NCBI GenBank assembly: GCA_035760645.1
Contig: DASTSO010000024.1
Span: 1-64,000 of the forward strand
Length of the DNA: 64,000 nucleotides
Direction of reading: 5' to 3'
DNA from: DASSTY01 sp035760645
GTDB lineage: Bacteria > Gemmatimonadota > Gemmatimonadetes > Gemmatimonadales > GWC2-71-9
The position numbers were made by a program, and so were the translations under genes. A model generated the notes under the pieces. That model was not told the origin of the DNA and made no database searches. It worked only from the letters and a program-made list of their open reading frames with translations. This document shows, one piece after another, positions 18,353 to 26,504 of this stretch; position 1 is the stretch's first letter; each line of letters starts with the position of its first letter.

Positions 18353-20643
18353 GGAGCTCTCAGGACCTTTCCGTAACCCGGTGAATACGGGGGCTGGGCC
18401 ACCGGTGCGAGGCGCGCCCCGACGGCGCGATGCTCGATCCGTATCCCGTCCGCCTCGAGGTGCACCAGGAGCTGGACCGTCGCGCCTCCCCGGAGCCGCA
18501 GCGCCCCCGCGAAGCCCTCCGGCCCGAAGTAGAGGACCTCGCCCTCGAGGGCCGCTGCGAGGCGGAAGAGTCCCTGGTCGAGCCGCCCCGGCTCTTCGAC
18601 AGTCGCCGGGGCGAAATGGGCATGGACCGACCGGTACGCATTGCGGCGGGCGGGCAGCGGCGTGTAGAGGTAGCTGCCCGGATCGCGCACCCGATCCACG
18701 CCGTCCACCATGAGCTCGAGCGCGAGCTGGTCGTTGTGCGCGTGCCCGCCGATCCCGTGCTGGCCGACCGCCCCGCAGCGGATCGCCAGATACACCCGCG
18801 GCGAGCGGAAGACGTAGAGCCCGAACGCCGGAAACCCCACGGCCTCCACGGCCGCACGCCATTCCGCCCCGACATGGAAGCGGAAGGTCCGTGTGTCCGC
18901 CGGCGTCGCGTCGGCCCGGGCCGCGAGGCCCCCGAGGGTCCCCGGCGAACCGACCGCGCCGGTCGTGGTCGCGGGCAGGACGGCCGGTGCGGGGCCGCGG
19001 CCGCCGCTCAAGGCCCGGACCAGCGCCGTCTCGAGCGCGGTGGCGGGCATCGCCCAGGCCGGTCGGCCGAACAGACCCGCCCCCGCCCCGATGAGATGCG
19101 CGTGGTCGAGCGGGTCCTCGTCCCAGTAGGGCGTCGCATCGGCTGTCCCGCCACCCGCCTCGCGCCCGGCGTCCGCCGCGAGGTTGGCGTACGTCGCGCG
19201 CGCCGCCGCGGGGTCGAGTCGCCGGTACGCGGGCGTCAGGCGCAGGAAGCGGCCGCTGTCGTTGTCGCCCACCTGGGGCACGCGGCCATCGGGCTTCGTG
19301 ATCGCGGCCGTGAACGCCACCGCGTGCTCCAGGCGCGCGAGGCACTCGGCCGAGAGGAAGGCGTGGCCGATCCCCGGCACCGCGTGCTCGGCGAGCGGGG
19401 CGCCGGAAAAGCGGGGCCCGCGGACCCGCCAGCGGTGTCCCCCTCGCCGGAGCACCGCCCGGGCCGGCTCGTCGAGCCCCAGCACGAGTGCCGCCCCGTA
19501 GAGGGCGATCTCCGCCGAGAGGCGGTGATAGACCGTGGAGGCCTCGAAGTTGCCGCCGTCGGCCAGGAACTGTGCCGGGATCTCCGCCCCCAGCTCCTGC
19601 ACCGCGAGCGCGAGCCAGGCATCCGTGTCCGCGCGCCGGGGAAGATAGGCCGCGGCGAAGAGCAGCCCGACGACGTCGGCGAGGTAGTGGTTGCCCCGCA
19701 GCTCCGGCAGCCACTCCAGATGGGTCGCCAGGTGCAGCCCGTGCTCGTAGACGCTGCGTCGGAGCACCGCCTCGAACTCGCCGTCGAGCTCGGCGCCCGC
19801 AGCGCGCAGCAGATCCCACGCCACGAGCCAGTTGGCCACGCGGATCGCGACGTCCATCGGCATGCTCCAGTTCACGCCGAAGCGCGGCGGATTGGCCGCG
19901 ATGAAGTCGAGGATCTGGTTGCGCACCTCGCGCGCGTAGCGCTCCGCCGGCCCGAAGCCCGGCAGCCCCGCGCGCGCCGCCGCGTGGGCGAGCGCGAGCT
20001 GCGGCAGATGCTGCGCGCGTGCGAGCTCCCAGGGCAGCTTCACGTCGGCGCCCGGCACCGGCGCGAAGCGGATGTCCCCGTGCCACGTGCGCTCCGACCA
20101 CCGGTAGCCCGACTTCCAGTCGAGCTGCCAGTCGATCGGAACGTACGCCGCGTCGACGAGTGCCCAGACCGCCCGGCTGTACGGGGCGTTCGCCGCAGGG
20201 ATTCTCGGCTCGAGCCAGCGCCCGGCCGGGTCGGGCTGCGCGGCCGGCCCGGGCCCGTAGCGATGCCCCTCGAGCCCGGGGCAGCGCGCGCCGTACGCGA
20301 CGGCACGCCATCCGGAGCCGAGCAGGTCGAAGCGATGCGCCAGGTACTCCGCCGTGACGCCCGCGAGCGCCTCGAGCTGCGCCGGCGTGAGCAGGTGCAC
20401 CGGTGGCGCCGGCAGCCGCGCGTGCAGCGCCCCGGCCGGGACCGCCGCCGGATCGACGTACGTCGCGCGCCGTCGGTCCGCGGCGCGGTCGCGCGCGCGG
20501 CGGATCGCGGCGGCCGCCTTCGCGCCTGCCCGCTGCACCAGCCGCCGCGGGGGCAGACGAAGGGCCCGCAGGAGGCGAGCGGCGTCCGTCACGCGCCGTG
20601 CCTCGCCGCGCACGCGACCGCGCCGCGACCGACGCGCACCCAC
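18349..20643 (-). CDS. Heparinase II/III-like protein (polysaccharide lyase fold)
   Basis: Predicted to bind or cleave a uronic-acid-containing polysaccharide, or to act during its assembly; many exopolysaccharide loci carry such a gene with unproven function. The protein has up to 764 residues: an Arg-rich N-terminus, an alpha-toroid domain with 'MPMDVAIRVANWLVAWDLL', 'LRGNHYLADVVGLLF' and 'NFEASTVYHRLSAE', then the C-terminal beta-sandwich with 'GHAHNDQLALELMVDG' and 'RDPGSYLYTPLPARRNAYRS'. No signal peptide is evident, which argues against a secreted lyase. The GTG at 20643 directly follows the wzx stop; GTG 20592 is an alternative that removes a 17-residue basic tail. Confidence 0.85.
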   Translation of the reverse strand: MGARRSRRGRVRGEARRVTDAARLLRALRLPPRRLVQRAGAKAAAAIRRARDRAADRRRATYVDPAAVPAGALHARLPAPPVHLLTPAQLEALAGVTAEYLAHRFDLLGSGWRAVAYGARCPGLEGHRYGPGPAAQPDPAGRWLEPRIPAANAPYSRAVWALVDAAYVPIDWQLDWKSGYRWSERTWHGDIRFAPVPGADVKLPWELARAQHLPQLALAHAAARAGLPGFGPAERYAREVRNQILDFIAANPPRFGVNWSMPMDVAIRVANWLVAWDLLRAAGAELDGEFEAVLRRSVYEHGLHLATHLEWLPELRGNHYLADVVGLLFAAAYLPRRADTDAWLALAVQELGAEIPAQFLADGGNFEASTVYHRLSAEIALYGAALVLGLDEPARAVLRRGGHRWRVRGPRFSGAPLAEHAVPGIGHAFLSAECLARLEHAVAFTAAITKPDGRVPQVGDNDSGRFLRLTPAYRRLDPAAARATYANLAADAGREAGGGTADATPYWDEDPLDHAHLIGAGAGLFGRPAWAMPATALETALVRALSGGRGPAPAVLPATTTGAVGSPGTLGGLAARADATPADTRTFRFHVGAEWRAAVEAVGFPAFGLYVFRSPRVYLAIRCGAVGQHGIGGHAHNDQLALELMVDGVDRVRDPGSYLYTPLPARRNAYRSVHAHFAPATVEEPGRLDQGLFRLAAALEGEVLYFGPEGFAGALRLRGGATVQLLVHLEADGIRIEHRAVGARLAPVAQPPYSPGYGKVLRAP

Positions 20644-20644
20644 G

Positions 20645-21946
20645 TCAATTGGCCTGGAGCTCCGAGGCGACGCCGCCCGCGACCTCCGGCGGCGTGGTCC
20701 TGCGAGGATAGGCCTGCCGAAGCACCAATGGCAGACCGGCGAGCACGAGCACGAGGTTGACGACCTGCGTCGCGATCTGTCCCCAGGCGGCCCCGGTGAT
20801 TCCGAAGTGGCGGATCAGGAAGTACGTGAGCGCGAGGCCGATCGGGGTCGACACGGCGACCACGAGGAAATTGTAGCGCATGAGGCCGAGCGCGACCAGC
20901 ACGGCACCGACGATCGCGTAGGACGACCACAGCACGAAGCGCAGGAGGAGCAGCGCGAGATACCCCAGGGTGGGGCGGTACATCGGCCCGTAGACCGCGG
21001 GAACGAGGACAGAGGCCGCGACCCAGACCGCCGCGGCGACCAGGATGCTGAGACCGACCATGCGCCATTGCACTCGAACCAGCTGGCGGCGCACCCACGT
21101 CTCGTCCTGGGCCCGCTGGCTGAACTCCGGCGTCACGATCGTCTGCATCGTCGCCGTCACCTGGCTGGCGGCGAAGACCAGGATCGTCGCGAGGGCATAG
21201 TAGCCGATGCCGGCGCGATCGGTCACGAGCCGGTCGAGCAGATACATGTCGGCGTTCTGCCCGAGCGTCGACACCCCGTTGGCCAACATGCTGAACCAGG
21301 CGACGTGGACGAACGTCGCCGGCAGGGTCGTCCCGCCCGCCGGCCGGAGGATCCCCCGCCCCGCCTCGCGGACGAGCGGAACCAGTCCGGCCGCGTAGGC
21401 CACGATCGTCGCGGTGATGAAGCCGGCGAAGCCCCAGTACCAGGTGGTGGCCGCGATCAGCACGAACGACTGCAGCTTGATGACGATTTGCGCCCGCGCC
21501 ATCGCGCGGATGCGCTGGAGAGCCTGGAGATAGACGATCAGGATCGCCGTCACGACGCCGAAGGGGATGACCGCGCTGTAGACGACCAGCCAGGCCGCGA
21601 GCCGCTTCGAGGAAACCAGGACGCCGGCCCCCGCGAGCGCCCCGACGACGGTGAGACACGCGAGAGTGGTCCACCCGGCCATCCGGAGCGCACGGCGCAC
21701 GATGTCCACTCGTTCGGCTTCCGGGCGGTTCTCGGCACAGAACTTCAGGACCGCGGTGTTGAGGCCGAAGCCCGCCGCGATGGTGAAGAGCGTCGCCCAG
21801 GACTGGAGGATCTTGATGTCGCCGAGCTCGCTCGGCCGCAGGAACTTCGCGACCAGCAGCATGGTCCCGAAGCCGAGGAACTGGGTGAGAAAGTTCGCGG
21901 AGAGGAGGTGGAAGAACCCGCGTCGGTGCAGCGATTGGAGAACCAT
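20645..21946 (-). CDS. Polysaccharide flippase (Wzx-like, MATE/MVF superfamily)
   Basis: Inner-membrane protein of 433 residues, expected to flip undecaprenyl-linked repeat units to the periplasm. It has 12 or so hydrophobic segments and the typical opening 'FFHLLSANFLTQFLGFGTMLLVAKFLRPSELGDIKIL'-type arrangement in which a Gly-rich helix is followed by 'FL.P.E.G'. Charged residues within membrane helices are sparse. The ATG at 21946 is chosen because homology begins directly after it. It lies 14 bases after a methyltransferase gene and one base before the heparinase-like GTG. Confidence 0.88.
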   Translation of the reverse strand: MVLQSLHRRGFFHLLSANFLTQFLGFGTMLLVAKFLRPSELGDIKILQSWATLFTIAAGFGLNTAVLKFCAENRPEAERVDIVRRALRMAGWTTLACLTVVGALAGAGVLVSSKRLAAWLVVYSAVIPFGVVTAILIVYLQALQRIRAMARAQIVIKLQSFVLIAATTWYWGFAGFITATIVAYAAGLVPLVREAGRGILRPAGGTTLPATFVHVAWFSMLANGVSTLGQNADMYLLDRLVTDRAGIGYYALATILVFAASQVTATMQTIVTPEFSQRAQDETWVRRQLVRVQWRMVGLSILVAAAVWVAASVLVPAVYGPMYRPTLGYLALLLLRFVLWSSYAIVGAVLVALGLMRYNFLVVAVSTPIGLALTYFLIRHFGITGAAWGQIATQVVNLVLVLAGLPLVLRQAYPRRTTPPEVAGGVASELQAN

Positions 21947-21960
21947 GGCGCCCGGCGGCC

Positions 21961-22806
21961 TCAGCCCGCGCCCCGGCGGTAGTAGGAGTAGAGGTGGTCG
22001 AAGAGCGCGACGCGTCGCACGGGGCTCCGGGTGTCGACGAGGTGCATCAGCCGGCTCCAGGCGCCCGACGCGACCGGCACCCGCCGGAACGGGTTCACCA
22101 TCCCGCCCGAGGTCCACCGCCGCTCGACGAGCTGCAGCCCGTGGCCCGCCAGGAGCCGGTCGAGCAGCTCGTGGCTCAGAAAGCTCAAGTGCAGCGGGGG
22201 ATTGTACATGTGCCAGCGGCGTCCCACGCGCGAGAGCAGACGCGACTTGACGCTCTGGTGCGTGGGGACGAGGATCGCGAGAATCCCGCCGGACTCGAGC
22301 AGCGCCGGCAGTCGCGCCAGCATCGCCAGGGGGTCGACGAGATGCTCCAGAACGGCGTAGGGCGTCACCACGTCGAACGGCCGGTCGGGCTGATACGCCT
22401 CGATCGGCCGCCGGACGACGTCCAGCCCGCGCGCGGTCGCGACGGCCGCGGCGCGCTCGGACAGCTCCACCCCCACCCGGCGCCGGTCGGCCGGCCAGTG
22501 GAGGAGAAAGTCGCCGGTGCGGCAGCCCACGTCGAGCACCGAGCGCACCGTCGCGCCGTGCAGCCGCTCCAGCCGCCGGACCTCGTCGGCCCAGTAGCGC
22601 TGCCGCCGGAAGGTCGCGTACTCGCGCGGCACCTCCTCGGCGTCGTACAGCGCCGCGATGTCCACGTCGTGCTCCGCCGGATCGAACAGCTCCGAGCGGC
22701 AGGCCCCGCACGCATAGAGCGTGTATGGATCCCCCGTCTGGTGGCTCGGGATGCGGCGAACGGCGCGCGGGGCGGCTGCGCCGCAGAGGCGGCAGGCAGC
22801 GCTCAC
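21961..22806 (-). CDS. SAM methyltransferase with N-terminal zinc-ribbon-like motif
   Basis: Class I methyltransferase of 281 residues. Two CxxC pairs ('CRLCG' at the N-terminus and 'CGAC' about 30 residues later) suggest a small zinc ribbon. They are followed by motif I 'VLDVGCRTGDFLLHW' and 'FDVVTPYAVLEHLVDP'. This layout is common among sugar C- or O-methyltransferases in polysaccharide and antibiotic loci. The GTG at 22806 overlaps the stop of the upstream methyltransferase gene. Its target is unknown. Confidence 0.83.
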   Translation of the reverse strand: MSAACRLCGAAAPRAVRRIPSHQTGDPYTLYACGACRSELFDPAEHDVDIAALYDAEEVPREYATFRRQRYWADEVRRLERLHGATVRSVLDVGCRTGDFLLHWPADRRRVGVELSERAAAVATARGLDVVRRPIEAYQPDRPFDVVTPYAVLEHLVDPLAMLARLPALLESGGILAILVPTHQSVKSRLLSRVGRRWHMYNPPLHLSFLSHELLDRLLAGHGLQLVERRWTSGGMVNPFRRVPVASGAWSRLMHLVDTRSPVRRVALFDHLYSYYRRGAG

Positions 22807-23600
22807 GCCGCGCTCCCCGGTGCGGGGCGCAGCCGGATCAGGTAGCCCCGGTGCGAGTGCGGCGCGAGCCAGCGCACGGCCACCGCGTATGCCAGGCTGG
22901 GCGCGAGCCGCCGCAGCAGCCCGTGCAGCCGCCAGACGAGACGGCTCGACGTCCAGAAGCTCCCGAGCAGCACGATGTCGGCCACGTCGGGCCGCGCCCG
23001 CAACCGCTCGAGGTGCGCGGGGGCCACACCGCGGAAGTACACGGCCCCGTGCCGCTCGTCCTCCTGGCGCGGATCGAAGCTGTCCACGATGATCACGCCC
23101 TCCCGGCTCACACGGCACATCTCCGCGAGCGCGGCGTCGATCGTCGCGGGGTCGAGCATCGCGCTCAGCGTCATCACCGCGCAGGACACGTCGTAGGCAC
23201 CCGCTGCCGCCGTCATCGCCGTGGCCGAGCCGACCTCGAACCGCATCGCGGGATGGCGGCGCCGCGCCTCGGTGATGTAGGGCTCCAGGAGGTCGAGGCC
23301 GTGCAGGTGTTCCGGCGCGAAGCCGAAGCCGAGCAGTTGCGCGAGGCGCAGCCCCCAGGCGCACCCCACCTCGAGCAGGCGCTTCTCCCCCACCGCCGCC
23401 GGGGTCCAGCCCAGGCTGGTGAACGCCCGGCGGAAGAGCAGCATGATCTCGTACATGTGCAGGACGACGTCCTCACGCATGAACGAGTGCGTCGTGGCGG
23501 AGTACCCGCCGGCGTCCCCAAGGTGAGCCGCCCGGTAGGCCGCGATCGTGCGCGCCCCGGGCTCCGTCGCGTCGCGGCCGGTCCCCGCCCCGCCCGTCAT
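22803..23600 (-). CDS. Class I SAM-dependent methyltransferase
   Basis: Predicted methyltransferase of 265 residues. It has motif I 'RLLEVGCAWGLRLAQL' near residue 75, 'LHGLDLLEPYITEARRRHP' as the ribose-binding strand, and 'YDVSCAVMTLSAMLDP'. The C-terminal third is hydrophobic and basic, and may associate with the membrane. Both ends overlap neighbours by four bases, so it sits in a coupled set with the aminotransferase and the second methyltransferase. The acceptor could be the amino-dideoxy sugar made by the upstream genes, but this is inference from context only. Confidence 0.8.
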   Translation of the reverse strand: MTGGAGTGRDATEPGARTIAAYRAAHLGDAGGYSATTHSFMREDVVLHMYEIMLLFRRAFTSLGWTPAAVGEKRLLEVGCAWGLRLAQLLGFGFAPEHLHGLDLLEPYITEARRRHPAMRFEVGSATAMTAAAGAYDVSCAVMTLSAMLDPATIDAALAEMCRVSREGVIIVDSFDPRQEDERHGAVYFRGVAPAHLERLRARPDVADIVLLGSFWTSSRLVWRLHGLLRRLAPSLAYAVAVRWLAPHSHRGYLIRLRPAPGSAA

Positions 23601-24727
23601 GCCGCGCACACCTCCGCGATCAACGCCACGTCGTCGCGCGTCATGGTCGGCCCCAGCGGCAGCGTCACGAGTCCCTCGGCGACCGCCGCCGTCACGGGCG
23701 GTGTCACCGCGCGGTAGGTGCTGAAGCAGGAGATCGGGGTGTAGTGCTTGCTCGTCTGGATCCGCGCCTCGAGGAGGCGCTGCCGCAGCTGCGCCGCCGG
23801 CTCGGCGCCGCCCGCCACCTGGACCGGCATGATGTGGCACGTCGCCGGCTCGAGCGGTCGGGTCGCGAACGGCAGCCGGAGGCGATCGCTGCCCGCGAAC
23901 GCCTCGCGGTACCAGCCCCAGACCTCCCGCCGCTTGGCGTTCAGCCGGTCCACCTTCGCGAGCTGCGCGAGGCCGACGGCCGAGTGCAGCTCGTCGGAGC
24001 GGTAGTTGTAGCCCAGCGCCACGACGTCGTAGCCGCTGGCGTGGCCCTTGTGCCGCTCGTAGGTGAGCGTCGTCATCCCGTGCGAGCGCAGGAGCCGAAT
24101 TCGCTCGGCCAGCGCGTCGTCGTTCGTCGTGACCATCCCGCCTTCGCCGGTGGTCATGTTCTTGTTGCCGAAGAAGCTGAAGCAGCCGACGTCGCCGATC
24201 GCCCCGACGTGGCGCCGCTCGCCGTCCGCGCCGGGCAGCCAGGCGAACGGCGCATGCGCGCAGTCCTCGATCACCGCGAGCCCGTGCCGCCGCGCGACGT
24301 CGAGGATCGCGTCCATGTCGCACGGGAAGCCGGCGTAGTGGACCACGGTGATCGCGCGGGTGCGGGGGGTGATCCGCCGCTCGACGTCGGCCGGGTCGAT
24401 CGTGAGGTCGTCGGCGGAGCGGACGTCGGCCAGCACGACCTCGGCGCCGGTGTAGCGCGTGGCGTTGGCCGTGGCCACGAAGGTGAGGTCGGGGCAGATC
24501 ACCTCGTCCCCCGGGCCGACGCCGACGGCGAGGTTCGCCAGGTGCAGCGCGGCCGTCGCGTTGTTCACCGCGAAGGCGTGCTTCACGCCCATGCGGGCCG
24601 CGAATGCCCGCTCGAACTCACCCGTCACCGCGCCCATGGTGAGCCACCCGCTCTCCAGCACCCGCGTCACCGCGGCGATCTCCTCGGCGCCGAGCTCGGG
24701 CTCGGAGAGGGTGATCCTCCAGTCCAT
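23597..24727 (-). CDS. DegT/DnrJ/EryC1-family sugar aminotransferase
   Basis: PLP-dependent enzyme that would transfer an amino group, usually from glutamate, to a nucleotide-linked keto-sugar. The 376 residues have 'AVNNATAALHLANLAVGVGPGDEVI', 'VIEDCAHA' (PLP-ring Asp) and the internal-aldimine lysine at about residue 189 in 'FSFFGNKNMTTGEGGM'. The C-terminus has 'YRSDELHSAVGLAQL'. The ATG at 24727 gives the standard N-terminus; sequence upstream in frame is not conserved-looking. With the LegB-like dehydratase two genes upstream it would produce a 4-amino-4,6-dideoxy-HexNAc. Confidence 0.92.
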   Translation of the reverse strand: MDWRITLSEPELGAEEIAAVTRVLESGWLTMGAVTGEFERAFAARMGVKHAFAVNNATAALHLANLAVGVGPGDEVICPDLTFVATANATRYTGAEVVLADVRSADDLTIDPADVERRITPRTRAITVVHYAGFPCDMDAILDVARRHGLAVIEDCAHAPFAWLPGADGERRHVGAIGDVGCFSFFGNKNMTTGEGGMVTTNDDALAERIRLLRSHGMTTLTYERHKGHASGYDVVALGYNYRSDELHSAVGLAQLAKVDRLNAKRREVWGWYREAFAGSDRLRLPFATRPLEPATCHIMPVQVAGGAEPAAQLRQRLLEARIQTSKHYTPISCFSTYRAVTPPVTAAVAEGLVTLPLGPTMTRDDVALIAEVCAA

Positions 24728-24737
24728 GGCCACTCCT

Positions 24738-25475
24738 TCAGTTGTCCCGGGTGAGGGCGGCCAGCACCGTGTCCGCCTCCTGATTCGCCCGATCATAATC
24801 GTCCGGCCGCCCGATATCCAGCCAGTATCCGTCGAACGGATAAGCATTTACGGGCATTCCGCGCGCCAGCATGCCGAGCACCAGGTCGTCGAGCCCGAAG
24901 GGCCGGTCCGCCGGCACGATCTCCAGGACCGAGCGGCAGAAGCCGTAGATCCCCATGCTGACGTCGAAGTGATAGGCCGGCTTCTCGCGGAACCCGGTCA
25001 GGCGCGACGTGGCCGGATCGACCTCGAGCACCCCGAAGTCGATCCGCACGTCACGGCGGTAGGTCGCGATCGTCAGCGGCGCTCCCGCGCGCTCGTGCGC
25101 GCGGTAGAGGTCGGCGTAGTCGAGGTCGGTCAGCACGTCGCCGTTCATGACGAGGAACCGCTCCGGCAGGCTCTCGATGAGGCGCAGCGGCGCGACGGTG
25201 CCGAGCGGCTGGTCCTCCATGGAGTAGGCGATCTCGAGCCCGAACTTCCGCCCGTCGCCGAAGAAGGCCATGATGAGATCGGCCATGTGGTTCACGGCGA
25301 TCGTCACCCGCCCCACCCCGGCCCGGCGCAGCTGACCGAGGATGATCTCGAGGATCGGCCGCTCGCCCACCGGCATCAGCGGCTTCGGGAGGGTCGTCGT
25401 GTAGGGACGCAGCCGGGTGCCTTTCCCGCCCGCCAGGATGACCGCCTCCAGCCCGTGCCTCGTCGTGCCGCTCAC
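24738..25475 (-). CDS. Sugar-1-phosphate nucleotidyltransferase
   Basis: Forms an NDP-sugar from a sugar-1-phosphate. The 245 residues are a single Rossmann-like domain without the left-handed helix of GlmU. Motifs are 'AVILAGGKGTRLRPYTTTLPKPLMPVGERPIL', split here as nucleotide loop and substrate lysine region, 'VMNGDVLTDLDY' (metal Asp) and 'GFREKPAY'. The size and sequence resemble mannose-1-phosphate guanylyltransferase-like and PtmE-like enzymes. The start is GTG at 25475. It lies between the LegB-like gene (18 bases) and the aminotransferase gene (10 bases), so it probably activates the sugar used by those two. Confidence 0.88.
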   Translation of the reverse strand: MSGTTRHGLEAVILAGGKGTRLRPYTTTLPKPLMPVGERPILEIILGQLRRAGVGRVTIAVNHMADLIMAFFGDGRKFGLEIAYSMEDQPLGTVAPLRLIESLPERFLVMNGDVLTDLDYADLYRAHERAGAPLTIATYRRDVRIDFGVLEVDPATSRLTGFREKPAYHFDVSMGIYGFCRSVLEIVPADRPFGLDDLVLGMLARGMPVNAYPFDGYWLDIGRPDDYDRANQEADTVLAALTRDN

Positions 25476-25493
25476 CGGATGCTCACAGGGTGC

Positions 25494-26504
25494 TCACAGG
25501 TTGTAGATGTCCGCCTTGTAGCGTGCGAGATGCGCGGACTCGGTGAACCAGGCGACCGTCTGCTCGAGGCCGCGCCGGAAGCCCTCGCGCCCCCCGTACT
25601 CGGGCCGCCAGCCCAGCAGCCGCTCGGCCTTCGCGTTGGAGGCCCAGAGCCGGTCCACCTCGCTGAGCGTGGGCCGGACCCGGACGTCGTCCGCCTCGAT
25701 CTCGAGCGGCACGCCCATCACCTCGGCGATCAGCCGCGCCGTGTCGCCGACCGAGATCTCGTAGTTGCTGCCGACGTTCACCACCTCGCCCACCGCCGCG
25801 TCCGCCTCCGCCATCGCCAGGAAGCCGCGCACGGTGTCGGCGACGTAGTTGAAATCGCGCGTCGGGTGGAGCGAGCCCAGGCGGATCCGCCGCGCGCCCG
25901 CCGCGAGCTGGGTGATGATGGTCGGGATCACCGCGCGGGCCGACTGCCGGGGGCCGTAGGTGTTGAAGGGTCGGATCACCCCGACCGGCGTGCCGAACGA
26001 GCGGTGGAAGGCGAGCGCCATCTGGTCCGCCCCGATCTTGCTCGCCGAGTAGGGCGACTGGCCCTGTAGCGGGTGCTCCTCGTCGATCGGCACGTAGCGC
26101 GCCGTCCCGTACGTCTCGCTCGTCGAGGTGTGGACCACCCGCTCGACGCCGAGGTCGCGCGCCGCCTGGAGCACGTTGAGCGTGCCCTTCACGTTCGTGT
26201 CCACGTACGTGTCGGGCGAGTGGTACGAGTACGGGATCGCGATCAGCGCCGCGAGGTGCAGCACCACGTCGCACCCCTGCACCGCGGCGCGCACGCCGTG
26301 CGGATCCCGCACATCGCCGGCGAAGACGTCGAGCCCGCGTCGCGTCTCGGCGGGGACCGTGTCGAGCCAGCCCCACGAGTTGAACGAGTTGTAGAGCACG
26401 AACGCCCGCACGTCGCACCCGTGGGCGACGAGCGCCTCCACGAGGTGGCTGCCGATGAAGCCGTCGGCGCCCGTGACCAGCACCTTCTTTCCACGCAGGT
26501 TCAT
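25494..26504 (-). CDS. NAD-dependent 4,6-dehydratase, LegB-like (extended SDR)
   Basis: Would convert a nucleotide-linked GlcNAc to its 4-keto-6-deoxy form. The 336 residues start MNLRGKKVLVTGADGFIGSH and include 'LYNSFNSWGWLD', the catalytic segment 'TSTSETYGTA' and 'YSASKIGADQMALAFHRSFG', followed by 'RPFNTYGPRQSARAVIPTII'. The 'YNSFNSWGWL' stretch is what I recognise as characteristic of LegB, which in Campylobacter acts on GDP-GlcNAc for legionaminic acid. LegI, LegF and LegH homologues are not seen here, so the product is probably a simple amino-dideoxy sugar. The ATG at 26504 overlaps the stop of the upstream glycosyltransferase gene. Confidence 0.88.
   Translation of the reverse strand: MNLRGKKVLVTGADGFIGSHLVEALVAHGCDVRAFVLYNSFNSWGWLDTVPAETRRGLDVFAGDVRDPHGVRAAVQGCDVVLHLAALIAIPYSYHSPDTYVDTNVKGTLNVLQAARDLGVERVVHTSTSETYGTARYVPIDEEHPLQGQSPYSASKIGADQMALAFHRSFGTPVGVIRPFNTYGPRQSARAVIPTIITQLAAGARRIRLGSLHPTRDFNYVADTVRGFLAMAEADAAVGEVVNVGSNYEISVGDTARLIAEVMGVPLEIEADDVRVRPTLSEVDRLWASNAKAERLLGWRPEYGGREGFRRGLEQTVAWFTESAHLARYKADIYNL

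Noticed and set aside
18430..20760. A long plus-strand frame opposite the heparinase-like gene.
   Set aside because: The minus-strand frame carries clear family motifs; the plus-strand product is low-complexity Arg/Pro-rich sequence.
23597..24847. A longer N-terminus for the aminotransferase, starting at 24847.
   Set aside because: The extension overlaps the nucleotidyltransferase gene on the same strand and lacks family similarity; ATG 24727 gives the standard N-terminus.
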